From the NCBI GenBank assembly GCA_900553895.1, contig USFB01000019.1:1-35285 (forward strand): DNA of 35,285 bases, given 5' to 3'. The stretch comes from an uncultured bacterium (GTDB taxonomy: Bacteria > Cyanobacteriota > Vampirovibrionia > Gastranaerophilales > Gastranaerophilaceae). Made by a program: the position numbers and the translations under genes. Positions 15,527-23,668 of the stretch are shown piece by piece. The notes below the pieces were generated by a model. It worked only from the letters and a program-made list of their open reading frames with translations. It had not been told where the DNA came from and searched no databases. The stretch's first letter is position 1; every line of letters starts with the position of its first letter.

Positions 15527-15552
15527 CTTTGTACCGATATATCGATACAAAG
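15527..15552. promoter_or_regulatory. 26-bp palindromic operator over the transcription start
   Basis: The halves CTTTGTACCGATA and TATCGATACAAAG are reverse complements except for one pair (C against A). The site covers the predicted start of transcription. TCGATACA is repeated again at 15553-15560. A repressor site is the simplest reading; the protein is unknown. Confidence 0.65.
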
Positions 15553-15572
15553 TCGATACAGGAAAATTGTTT

Positions 15573-15623
15573 ATGAAAAATATGTTTAATCTAAATAGAA
15601 ATTGGTGGCGCGGGTTAGTATAA
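15573..15623 (+). CDS. Putative Trp-type leader peptide (attenuator)
   Basis: A 16-codon reading frame, MKNMFNLNRNWWRGLV, with two adjacent Trp codons (TGG TGG at 15603-15608), followed by Arg-Gly and a TAA. It has an AGGA site 10 bases upstream and a 42-base leader from a consensus promoter. The end of the frame (GGGTTAGT, 15612-15619) can pair with ACTACCC (15624-15630), and that same strand can instead pair perfectly with GGGTAGTT (15661-15668). Tandem Trp codons plus two mutually exclusive hairpins is the layout of trp operon attenuators. No trp gene follows; the next gene is a membrane protein 156 bases on. Too short to be found by length, so confidence rests on the combined signals. Confidence 0.6.
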   Translation: MKNMFNLNRNWWRGLV

Positions 15624-15668
15624 ACTACCCTATTTTTACTGTTCTATTTAATTAATAAAAGGGTAGTT
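15612..15668 (+). promoter_or_regulatory. Alternative RNA hairpins of the Trp leader
   Basis: Strand 1 (15612-15619) pairs with strand 2 (15624-15630) with one bulged U. Strand 2 (15623-15630) pairs with strand 3 (15661-15668) over 8 perfect bp, extendable inward to about 14 pairs with two mismatches. The two cannot coexist. Strand 3 could form a weak 5-bp hairpin with CCTTT at 15673-15677 before TTTT at 15681, but a strong terminator is not visible. Confidence 0.5.
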
Positions 15669-15701
15669 AAAACCTTTAGATTTTGTCTGCTTCTTTTATT
15701 C

Positions 15702-15764
15702 AACTTGTGTAAATGTTTGTAAACAAAGTCGTTAAGGTAAAGCAATTTTAAAGTTTCACAAGTT
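15702..15764 (+). promoter_or_regulatory. Hairpin next to the ribosome site of the 402-aa gene
   Basis: AACTTGTG (15702-15709) and CACAAGTT (15757-15764) are perfect complements; the second arm ends 2 bases before the AGGA site at 15767-15770. It could modulate translation of the gene that starts at 15780. Confidence 0.4.
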
Positions 15765-15779
15765 TTAGGATTATGGATT

Positions 15780-16988
15780 ATGACAAAAATCAATGATAAA
15801 AATTTAATCAATACGTTACCAAAACCACTCAAACCTGCTGCCAAGTTTGTCCGACATCAAGAGCAGGCATCAGGGCTATCAACATCTCGGTTTATACAAG
15901 ATGTTACAACTTGTTTGATTCCAAAGGCTGTTTTTTCAAGAAGTTTGGCGGATTTAACCGAAAATACATTTTTGGAAACCTCAGAAGAAACATTGATTTA
16001 TTTTGTGCCGACAATTCTTGGGGAAAGAGTTGCCAGAAAAATCTTCTCTAAAGGTTTAGACAAAAATTTAAAAAAAGAAGTTGCTACAACGGGTGTAGAA
16101 CTTTTAGAAAAAGGAAACAAGGCTAAAAATAAACAAATTTTACCCGTAAAAGCTGCAATTTCGCTTGCAGCTATGGCAATCCCGTTGACAGAATTTTCTT
16201 TAAACTATATTAAAAACTTAATGACACTCAAAATTTTCAATAAGAGTGATTTTAAAAACATTGCATCTTTGGAAAACAGTCAAGAAGATACAAAACACCA
16301 AGAAAAAGTTCGAAACAGCGCAAAAAAACATATCGGATTTGCTGCTGGACTTTATGCAGGATGTTTAGGTTTGGCAGGGCTTTTAGCAACAAAAGGCAAA
16401 GATTCAAAAATATTGCAAAAAGTTTCTGAATTTATTGTAGCCCCCGGAAATAAATTATTTAAAAATTCGCCAAAAGCAAAGAATTTTATGAACAAATACC
16501 TTTGTATGGATTTTAACAGCCAAAACGGCAAATTATGCTTAAGCAAAGGGCAATTAACAACTTGTGTTTTAGTCGGCGGTGCAGGTTATTTTGGAGCTTC
16601 TTCCGATAGAGGAAAAGAAAATTTGAAAGAAACTGCGACACGTTTTCCGCTTGTAGCCTTATATGTAATTACAGGTAGCGAATTGGTAGAAAAAGGCTTC
16701 AGAAAGCTCCTTCACAAAGCCGGCAAGTGCAAAGATTTAATCGGCAAAGATTTAAGCGTGCCAAAATTTGATGAATTGGGCAAATTGGCAGAAAAAAAAG
16801 CAAAGGAAAACAAAACCACAATCAATGATGAATACAAATCTTTAGTAAAACAAAAAGTTTTGATTTCAGGTTTGCCTTACGTATTTTCAATTGGCGTGAT
16901 GGGATTTTTTGTAGCAGGTATGACAAATTATTTCACAAAATTAAGATATAAGAATGAACAAAAAGAACAAAATAAAAATATAAAATAA
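15780..16988 (+). CDS. Multi-span membrane protein without tryptophan, function unknown
   Basis: A 402-aa protein I do not recognise. Hydrophobic segments lie at about 122-140, 183-204, 258-274, 286-304 and 360-383, separated by lysine-rich loops; the first 120 residues are largely soluble or amphipathic. The protein contains no tryptophan at all, which is notable because the only promoter seen upstream drives a Trp-codon leader; proteins made during starvation for an amino acid often avoid it. AGGA lies 9 bases before the ATG at 15780. No transporter signature or catalytic motif can be named. It may be a lineage-specific family. It is followed by nagZ on the same strand after 64 bases, but nagZ appears to have its own start signals. 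Confidence 0.75.
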   Translation: MTKINDKNLINTLPKPLKPAAKFVRHQEQASGLSTSRFIQDVTTCLIPKAVFSRSLADLTENTFLETSEETLIYFVPTILGERVARKIFSKGLDKNLKKEVATTGVELLEKGNKAKNKQILPVKAAISLAAMAIPLTEFSLNYIKNLMTLKIFNKSDFKNIASLENSQEDTKHQEKVRNSAKKHIGFAAGLYAGCLGLAGLLATKGKDSKILQKVSEFIVAPGNKLFKNSPKAKNFMNKYLCMDFNSQNGKLCLSKGQLTTCVLVGGAGYFGASSDRGKENLKETATRFPLVALYVITGSELVEKGFRKLLHKAGKCKDLIGKDLSVPKFDELGKLAEKKAKENKTTINDEYKSLVKQKVLISGLPYVFSIGVMGFFVAGMTNYFTKLRYKNEQKEQNKNIK

Positions 16989-17052
16989 TTTAAAAACTAT
17001 TATTATCTTTCTTACAGTATTATTTTATAAACTTTTCAAGTATTATAGTTTT

Positions 17053-18006
17053 ATGGAACCATTAATCTATCAAATGTTTATTTTAGGGACAGGAACGGCC
17101 CTAAACACAGCCCTAGCCAAAGGTCTGGGTGGTGTAATATTTTTTACAAAAGACATCCAAACAAAAGAACAGTTTCAACAGTTAATCAAAGACATCAAGT
17201 CAAAAGCAATAATTCAGCCATTTTTATCTATAGACCAAGAGGGCGGACGAGTTGAAAGAACCGAAAATCTTCATCTTCGTTATCTTTCACCAAGATTCGC
17301 ATATCAAAAAGGTGAAGATTTTTTACGAAAACAGAGTTGTGAAATTGCTTTAGAATTAAAAGATTATGGTATAAATCTTAATTTTGCACCATGCGCAGAT
17401 GTTAATACAAACCCCAACAACCCGATTATTGGTGAACGCTCTTTTTCATCAGACACGGATGAAGTTATAAAAGGCGTTAATATTGTTTCAGAAGAATTCA
17501 GAAAAAACGGTATTATACCGTGTTTAAAGCACTATCCTGGGCACGGAGATGCAGATAAAGACAGCCATCTCACTCTGCCTTGCATAGATTTGCCACTCAA
17601 TGAAATGAAAAAAGTTCACATAAGACCGTTTAGAGAAAAAGCTGATATGATTATGGCTGCACACTTACATTGTACTTGTTTTGATAAAGACGTTATTCCG
17701 GCATCTCTAAGTAAAAATGCTATCGGTTACTTGAGAAATGATATTGGCTACAATGGTATCATTATTTCAGATGATATGGTAATGAAAGGTGTTCAAGATT
17801 TTGGCGCAGTTGACGCTTGTGTAATGGCAATCCTTGCAGGCGTAGATATGTTTATTTATAGAAATGCTGATAAAGAAACCATTGATGTGATTGAAGGAGT
17901 TATAGCAAAAGCCGAAAATAACGAAGCATTGAAGCGACGAATTTTAGAGGCCAATGAACGCATTGAAAAATTAAAACAAAAAATGATTTTCTCCTCTCAT
18001 AACTAA
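17053..18006 (+). CDS. nagZ: Beta-N-acetylhexosaminidase, glycoside hydrolase family 3
   Basis: Removes N-acetylglucosamine from muropeptides during cell-wall recycling. Family hallmarks are DQEGGRVER at 61-69, KHYPGHGDADKDSH at 159-172 (the catalytic His loop) and IIISDDMVMKG at 236-246 with the nucleophile Asp 240. At 317 aa it is the short one-domain form. No signal peptide is seen, so it is cytoplasmic as in diderms. No ribosome site precedes the ATG; TATTAT ends 6 bases before it, suggesting a leaderless mRNA, although the local AT-richness weakens that. It converges with the permease gene. Confidence 0.93.
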   Translation: MEPLIYQMFILGTGTALNTALAKGLGGVIFFTKDIQTKEQFQQLIKDIKSKAIIQPFLSIDQEGGRVERTENLHLRYLSPRFAYQKGEDFLRKQSCEIALELKDYGINLNFAPCADVNTNPNNPIIGERSFSSDTDEVIKGVNIVSEEFRKNGIIPCLKHYPGHGDADKDSHLTLPCIDLPLNEMKKVHIRPFREKADMIMAAHLHCTCFDKDVIPASLSKNAIGYLRNDIGYNGIIISDDMVMKGVQDFGAVDACVMAILAGVDMFIYRNADKETIDVIEGVIAKAENNEALKRRILEANERIEKLKQKMIFSSHN

Positions 18007-18034
18007 TATCTGAACGAGAGAAAATATACACTAT

Positions 18035-18841
18035 TCACCCCTTAACCGCTCCATCCATCGGATTGTTGATTAAATATTTTTTGCCAATTAAAAATATTGC
18101 AATGACAGGAATTGAGCAAATGCAAGAACATGCCATTAATTCACCCCACATTGTGATTTCTCTAAACGAACCTTTAAAAATAGTCAGTCCGACTGTTAAA
18201 GTTCGCATGCTTTCGGTATTGGTTACAATCAGTGGCCACATAAAACTGTTCCAAGTAGTTACGAACGTAAAAATGCTTAAAGTCGCGATTGCCGGCATGG
18301 CGCAAGGTAAAGCAATTTTGTAGAAGGTTTGCCAAGTATTGCAACCATCCAATTTAGAAGCTTCTTCCAAGTCTTTTGCAAAGCTTGTAAAATATTCTTT
18401 CATCATATAAACACCAAATCCGCCAAAAATCGCAGGTACAATCATGGCTTGATAAGTGTTAATCCATCCGAACTTGCTCATTATATAAAAAAGCGGAACG
18501 ATATTTACTTGTGGCGGTACCATCATAGTTAGAATAAATATAAAAAACAAAGTGTCACTGCCTTTGAATTTTAACCTCGCAAATCCATAACCGGCAAGTG
18601 CTGAAATCAAAACTTGTCCCAGTGTTGCAAAACCTGCAACAATTAAGCTGTTTAAAAAATACTTAACAACAGGGATAGATGCAAAAACATTTTTGTATGC
18701 AATCAACGATAAATTTATATTTTTGTAATCAGTAAAAATATTTTCATTTCCGCTTAAAGATATTAAAAACATAAGTGCAAATGGTACGAACATTGATGCG
18801 GCAAGAATTATTAAAACAAAATATAGACTAAATTTTTTCAT
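18035..18841 (-). CDS. Carbohydrate ABC transporter permease (MalG/UgpE family)
   Basis: Inner-membrane permease of a CUT1-type sugar importer with six predicted helices. The EAA loop that docks the ATPase is clear: EEASKLDGCNTWQTFYKIAL. The start ATG at 18841 (MKKFSLYF) is preferred to the TTG at 18856. TACAAT ends 6 bases before this ATG and no ribosome site is seen, so it may be leaderless. The partner permease, binding protein and ATPase are not in the window; in CUT1 systems they are usually adjacent, so the gene is an orphan here. Substrate unknown. Confidence 0.88.
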   Translation of the reverse strand: MKKFSLYFVLIILAASMFVPFALMFLISLSGNENIFTDYKNINLSLIAYKNVFASIPVVKYFLNSLIVAGFATLGQVLISALAGYGFARLKFKGSDTLFFIFILTMMVPPQVNIVPLFYIMSKFGWINTYQAMIVPAIFGGFGVYMMKEYFTSFAKDLEEASKLDGCNTWQTFYKIALPCAMPAIATLSIFTFVTTWNSFMWPLIVTNTESMRTLTVGLTIFKGSFREITMWGELMACSCICSIPVIAIFLIGKKYLINNPMDGAVKG

Positions 18842-18927
18842 ACTTAGATTGTACAATAAAATTATGATAAGTTTGGTGTGTGTTAAATGAGAAGCAGCCG
18901 AAAATATTTCATGTTATAATCTTGACT

Positions 18928-21708
18928 ATGAGAAAGAGCGTTAAAATATTAACCGCAACCGTATGTTCGGCTGTTGTAATTGCAGGTTTTGGAGTTAGCA
19001 CTTATCTTTATACATTGCCAAAACTTGTTTCAAGCGCATGGTTAAATAAAGTTGCCGTAAAGGAAGCAACGGAGTTTTTAAAAGCTGATTTATTAATCAA
19101 GAATCCAAAACTTGCTACAAGTTTAAGCCCAAATATCGGCTTTACTTTGGAAGAATTGACGCTTACGAAAAATAATAAACAAATACTTGCTCTTAATAAT
19201 CTTGATACAGAATTTTCTTTCAAAGATATCTGGGCAAAACGTATTATTGTAAAAAAACTTTTTGCAGATAATATTTTTGTAAACGCATCTGATTTGATGG
19301 CAATTTTACCGCAACAAGAACAGAAAGAAGAAAAACAGAGCGAGCTTAATTTAGATTTATTTTCCACAATCTTTGGCGTGAAAAAATGTCTGATTACTTA
19401 CAACTTGGACGATGTTGGGATAAAATTTGACGCGCAAAATATTCTTTTGGATAGAACCAAGGCTAAAAAATATTTGCACTTTGATTTTGATTTCTTTATG
19501 ACAAAAGGTCAAGACAAAATTCAAGTTTCTGCTGATGATAAACATTGTATTTATATGGGAAACGGCGAATTGCATGTTGACAAATTTCCGATAGAAATAG
19601 ATAAATCAAAAATCGTAATCGACGCTTTTGCTTCAAGAAAAGCCGGCATGAATTTAAATATTTCATCTAAAAATTTTAGCGCACGAGATATTTATAATAT
19701 TGTAGCTTCAAATATAATTATGCCAAACGGTAAGGAAATGCTTGCGCCGATTTGTGAAGTAAAAGGTAGCGTGGATTTTAATCTACATTTAACTAAACAG
19801 AATATTCGCGGTGATATTAACGTAAATGAGTCCGAATTCAAAGTTAAAGATTTGATGAAAATGCCTGTAAAAATTACGCAAGGTATTGTCGAAATCGGCA
19901 ACAAAGATATTATTCTGAAAGATTTTAAAGGCTATTATAACAACAAAACCAATGATACTTTGACGATGGAAGGCACGGTTAAAGATTATTGGAAAACTTG
20001 TGATACGAAAATTGTTTCGGATATTTTTGTGAACAACGATTTCTTTAGAGATTATGCTTCAAAAATGCTCGGTTCTCCAATCAGTTTAGTTGGTGATGCA
20101 GGTTCAAGATTAACATTAACTTCTAAAAACGGTTCTTGTGATATTTTGTGGTATTTCTTACTTAAAGAGGGCGAAGGTTTTAAATTAGGCGACCAATCAA
20201 TGGTACTGAAGGATTATAAAACTCTTTTCAAAGTTGATTTAAGTGTTGTAAAAAATATTTTAAAAATAAACACAATTGATTATTTTATAACAAATGAATT
20301 AAAAAAAAGCATGACGCCTGTGCTTTCAATTAACGGAAATCTTGATATGGCAGATAATATGAAACTTCAAGATATTCATTTAAAAATTCCGCGACCTTTG
20401 CCGAGTGAATTTTTAAACTTTTTAGCAGGTCAAAAGATTTTTAAAAAAGGTACTATTACAGGCAAAATGGGTGTGATTAACACAGGAGAGTTCCCTGTAA
20501 TGGAGGGAGTTATAACTCTTGATAAAGTTAGAATTCCATCTCAAAGACTTTTTATCAAATCAGCTAAAATTGGTGCTAAAGGCGATAAACTCGGGGCGAT
20601 TGCAGAAGGAAGATTTAAGCGCTCAAAATATAATTTTAAAGGTTATATCGTTAACGATTTAAGGCTGCCAATTGTAGTAAAGTATGTAGATTTAGATGTT
20701 GATAATATTGATTTGGAAAGATTTTTGGCGAATAGTCAAAAGAGCGTTTCAGCTTCAACATCAGCCCCCACCCTAGCCCTCCCCCGTGGAGAGGGAACGG
20801 TGCAAGACGCGTCGGACAGCGAGTCTGACAATGTTGATGTTCCAACATTCCAAAAAGGTTTGATTATTGTTGAAAAATGCATGTTAAATCTTGAAAATGG
20901 AAAATACAAGAACGTTAATTTTGGTAATTTGCACGCAAATTTGACACTTGATAAAGACGGAATTTTGAATTTGCAATCAAACAAGTTTGATATTGCGGAA
21001 GGTATTTCTACATTAAAAGTTCGTGCAGATTTAATTAAAAACAAATATTATTTAAGGCTTGGCGTAAAAGACGTTAATTCAACCGTTATGGCAGATGCTC
21101 TTTTAGGCTTACCTAGAGAAATCTCGGGAAAAGCAATGGGATTGGTAGAAATTAATTCTGATGCGAGTCTTAAACTTAATGGCGATATTAAATTTAATAT
21201 TCAAAACGGTACAATTGAAAAAATCGGATACGTGGAATATATTTTAAAGGTTGCATCATTATTTAGAAATCCGCTTGTAATGATTTCTCCGACTACATTT
21301 GGCGATTTAGTTAATATTCCTGATGGCAAATTTGATGTTATTAAAGGAGAATTAAACCTTAAAGATAATGTTATCCAAAGAATGATGATAAAATCTTCTG
21401 CAAAACAACTCGGTTCATTTATTATCGGAAGATATGATTTGAACACAAATGACGCATCTTTAAGAATTTACACCAAAATGTCTAATAAAGGTGAGGGTTT
21501 TGCAGGATTTTTAAGAAATATATCATTAAATAGTTTGGCAAATAAAATTTCTTCAAGCGAAAAAAATGAAGGTAATTATTATTCATCTGAAATAGAACAA
21601 ATCCCTCAAATTGATGCAGACGAAAAAGACGCTCAAATCTTTTTAACAAAAGTCGATGGCGATGTGATTAATTTTAATTTCTTATCTTCTTTGAAGAGGA
21701 TAAAATAA
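18928..21708 (+). CDS. AsmA-like / YhdP-type envelope protein
   Basis: A 926-aa inner-membrane-anchored protein with one N-terminal helix (about 7-27) and a long beta-rich periplasmic body. The family includes proteins that bridge the periplasm and move phospholipids to the outer membrane; assignment rests on the architecture and the AsmA-like C-terminal region (about residues 680-880), including NGTIEKIGYVEYILK and a following FDVIKGELNLKDNVI-type strand pair. This implies a diderm cell. I start at MRKSVKIL (18928); the in-frame upstream codon at 18880 is not supported. TATAAT ends 7 bases before the ATG with no ribosome site. A GC-rich palindromic repeat is inserted in frame at residues about 610-636 (STSAPTLALPRGEGT onward), likely in a surface loop. 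Confidence 0.8.
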   Translation: MRKSVKILTATVCSAVVIAGFGVSTYLYTLPKLVSSAWLNKVAVKEATEFLKADLLIKNPKLATSLSPNIGFTLEELTLTKNNKQILALNNLDTEFSFKDIWAKRIIVKKLFADNIFVNASDLMAILPQQEQKEEKQSELNLDLFSTIFGVKKCLITYNLDDVGIKFDAQNILLDRTKAKKYLHFDFDFFMTKGQDKIQVSADDKHCIYMGNGELHVDKFPIEIDKSKIVIDAFASRKAGMNLNISSKNFSARDIYNIVASNIIMPNGKEMLAPICEVKGSVDFNLHLTKQNIRGDINVNESEFKVKDLMKMPVKITQGIVEIGNKDIILKDFKGYYNNKTNDTLTMEGTVKDYWKTCDTKIVSDIFVNNDFFRDYASKMLGSPISLVGDAGSRLTLTSKNGSCDILWYFLLKEGEGFKLGDQSMVLKDYKTLFKVDLSVVKNILKINTIDYFITNELKKSMTPVLSINGNLDMADNMKLQDIHLKIPRPLPSEFLNFLAGQKIFKKGTITGKMGVINTGEFPVMEGVITLDKVRIPSQRLFIKSAKIGAKGDKLGAIAEGRFKRSKYNFKGYIVNDLRLPIVVKYVDLDVDNIDLERFLANSQKSVSASTSAPTLALPRGEGTVQDASDSESDNVDVPTFQKGLIIVEKCMLNLENGKYKNVNFGNLHANLTLDKDGILNLQSNKFDIAEGISTLKVRADLIKNKYYLRLGVKDVNSTVMADALLGLPREISGKAMGLVEINSDASLKLNGDIKFNIQNGTIEKIGYVEYILKVASLFRNPLVMISPTTFGDLVNIPDGKFDVIKGELNLKDNVIQRMMIKSSAKQLGSFIIGRYDLNTNDASLRIYTKMSNKGEGFAGFLRNISLNSLANKISSSEKNEGNYYSSEIEQIPQIDADEKDAQIFLTKVDGDVINFNFLSSLKRIK
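20765..20830. repeat. GC-rich palindromic repeat inside the AsmA-like gene
   Basis: Two hairpins in tandem: CCCTCCCC-CGT-GGAGAGGG at 20777-20795 (one mismatch) and GTCGGAC-AGCGA-GTCTGAC at 20811-20829 (one G-T pair). The base composition is far above that of the flanks. The first hairpin matches the one embedded in pabB/pabC at 9553-9571. The frame is kept, adding about 25 residues. Confidence 0.75.
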
Positions 21709-21740
21709 AAAGCGAGAAGGTTTTACTTCTCGCTTTTATA
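21708..21740. terminator. Bidirectional terminator between the AsmA-like gene and accA
   Basis: A 12-bp perfect stem AAAAGCGAGAAG / CTTCTCGCTTTT with a 6-base loop and T/A runs on both sides, in a convergent gap. Confidence 0.9.
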
Positions 21741-21752
21741 TAAAATTAAATT

Positions 21753-22709
21753 CTACGCTTCTACAAATCTTCCCATTTTGCGGAATTTATCGTATCTTTC
21801 ATTTCTTAATTCTTCAGAAGATTTTTTAGAAAGTTCATCAAGCGCATTCATAATTGATGTTTTCATATTATTAGTAACTTCTGCATAATTTGTGTGAGCA
21901 CCACCTAAAGGTTCAGAGATTTCTTCATCAATAATATCAAATTCCAGCAAATCTTTAGAAGTAATTTTCAAAGCTTCCGCTGCATCTGCAAATCTCGCCG
22001 CATCTCTCCAAAGAATTGAAGCACAACCTTCAGGAGAAATTACTGTGTAATAAGCGTGTTCAAGCATCATTACTCTGTTTGCAACAGCTAAACCTAAAGC
22101 ACCACCACTGCAACCTTCACCGGTGATAATAGAAATAATCGGCACATTTAATTTTGCCATTTCTCTTAAATTCACAGCAATTGCTACACCTTGACCTGTT
22201 TCTTCTGCCTTAATTCCAGGATAAGCCCCCGGAGTATCAATCAAAGTTACAATCGGCAAATTGAACTTGTTAGCGTGGTTAAACAACCTTAGAGCTTTTC
22301 TATAACCTTGTGGTTGTGGCATACCAAAATTGTATTCCAAGTTTTCTTTTGTATTTCTACCTTTTTGAATACCAATAATCATTAAAGGTTTGCCATCAAT
22401 TTTCGCAATTCCGCCAATAATAGCTCTATCATCCATCCCTTCTCTATCCCCGTGAAGTTCAATGAATTCATCACACATTAAATTCACATAATCAAGGAAT
22501 TTAGGTCTTTCAGGATGTCTTGCGATTTGTAATTTTTGTGAAGGTTTCAATTTAGAATACAACTCCTTTTTATAATCTTGAGCTTGTTGTTCAAATGTTT
22601 CTATTTGATTATTCAAATCCATTCCGGACTCTTCGCTCATTTTCTTTAATTCATCTATTTTATTTTGTATTTCTACTATAGGTTTTTCAAAATCTAATAC
22701 TACTGCCAT
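21753..22709 (-). CDS. accA: Acetyl-CoA carboxylase carboxyltransferase subunit alpha
   Basis: With AccD it transfers carboxyl from carboxybiotin to acetyl-CoA to make malonyl-CoA for fatty-acid synthesis. The N-terminal helical region LDFEKPIVEIQNKIDEL and the crotonase-fold signatures ELHGDREGMDD, DTPGAYPGIKAEE and ITGEGCSGGALGLAVA are typical. At 318 aa it is full length. It begins 2 bases after accD, so the pair is coupled. accB and accC are elsewhere. Confidence 0.97.
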   Translation of the reverse strand: MAVVLDFEKPIVEIQNKIDELKKMSEESGMDLNNQIETFEQQAQDYKKELYSKLKPSQKLQIARHPERPKFLDYVNLMCDEFIELHGDREGMDDRAIIGGIAKIDGKPLMIIGIQKGRNTKENLEYNFGMPQPQGYRKALRLFNHANKFNLPIVTLIDTPGAYPGIKAEETGQGVAIAVNLREMAKLNVPIISIITGEGCSGGALGLAVANRVMMLEHAYYTVISPEGCASILWRDAARFADAAEALKITSKDLLEFDIIDEEISEPLGGAHTNYAEVTNNMKTSIMNALDELSKKSSEELRNERYDKFRKMGRFVEA

Positions 22710-22711
22710 TT

Positions 22712-23578
22712 CTATACCCCGTGAATGTCTAAAATATTAGCAAGTGTTTTTCTTAAATTCTTTCTCTTAGACACAATATCTACTTGACCGAATTTTAACA
22801 AATATTCTGCTGTTTGGAAATCATCAGGAAGTTTTTGTCTGATTGTTTGTTCAATAACTCTTCTTCCTGCAAAACCGATTCTTGCACCTTGTTCAGCTAT
22901 AATAATATCGCCCAAAGTACCAAAACTTGCAGTAATACCGCCAAATGTAGGTTCTGTTAATAAGTTAATATAAAGAAGACCTGCTTCATCCAATCTCGCA
23001 ACCGCACAAGAAGTTTTAGCCATTTGCATAAGACTTAATGCGCTTTCTTGCATCCTTGCACCACCTGATGAAGTAATTGCAAGCATTGGTAACTTAAGTT
23101 CAAGAGCTTTTTCCATAATTCTTGTAACTTTTTCACCAACTACACTGCCCATTGAACCGCCCATATAAGCAAAGTCCATAACTGCAGCAGCAATTTTGTG
23201 ACCTTCAATTGTTCCGATACCCGTAATAACAGCTTCGTCTAAACCTGTTTTAGCGTGTGCTTTTTTCAAGCGTTCCGCATAAGACTCTGTATCAACAAAG
23301 TTTAAAGGGTCGCAAGGTTGCACATTCTTAAAAAATTCTACAAAAGAATCTTTATCAAATAATTGATTTATTCTTGTTTTTGCATTTATTCTAAAATGAT
23401 AGTCACAATGAGGACATACCATCATATTATCTTCTAATTCTGATTTTAGGATTTGAGTATCACAATGAACACATTTTGTCCAAAGTTCAGGAGTTTCAAC
23501 ATCAATCCCCTTCATGTCTTTAGCTCGTCTTTCGATTTGAGCTTCTTTTCGCTTATCGAACCATTCTTGTATTGTCAT
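22712..23578 (-). CDS. accD: Acetyl-CoA carboxylase carboxyltransferase subunit beta
   Basis: Partner of AccA. An N-terminal four-cysteine zinc ribbon (CVHC and CPHC) precedes the carboxyltransferase domain with SSGGARMQES and EPTFGGITASF. I start at the ATG at 23578, giving 288 aa; the GTG two codons upstream is an alternative. The purine-rich GAAAGTGG before it is a modest ribosome site. The divergent gap to the DppD-type gene holds an 11-bp inverted repeat at 23669-23695. Confidence 0.97.
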   Translation of the reverse strand: MTIQEWFDKRKEAQIERRAKDMKGIDVETPELWTKCVHCDTQILKSELEDNMMVCPHCDYHFRINAKTRINQLFDKDSFVEFFKNVQPCDPLNFVDTESYAERLKKAHAKTGLDEAVITGIGTIEGHKIAAAVMDFAYMGGSMGSVVGEKVTRIMEKALELKLPMLAITSSGGARMQESALSLMQMAKTSCAVARLDEAGLLYINLLTEPTFGGITASFGTLGDIIIAEQGARIGFAGRRVIEQTIRQKLPDDFQTAEYLLKFGQVDIVSKRKNLRKTLANILDIHGV

Positions 23579-23668
23579 ATCCACTTTCAGTCAAAAAACG
23601 ACTGTCCTTCTAATATTACGATTTACTTAGACATTTTACACCAAATATTTTTTTTTGGGAAGTTGTTA

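Noticed and set aside
15527..15552. TrpR operator
   Set aside because: The palindrome differs from the CTAG-centred enteric TrpR site; calling it TrpR would rest only on the nearby Trp codons.
17987..18018. Terminator after nagZ (TTTTCTC / GAGAAAA)
   Set aside because: The stem is short, the loop long and there is no T-run after it; not listed as a feature.
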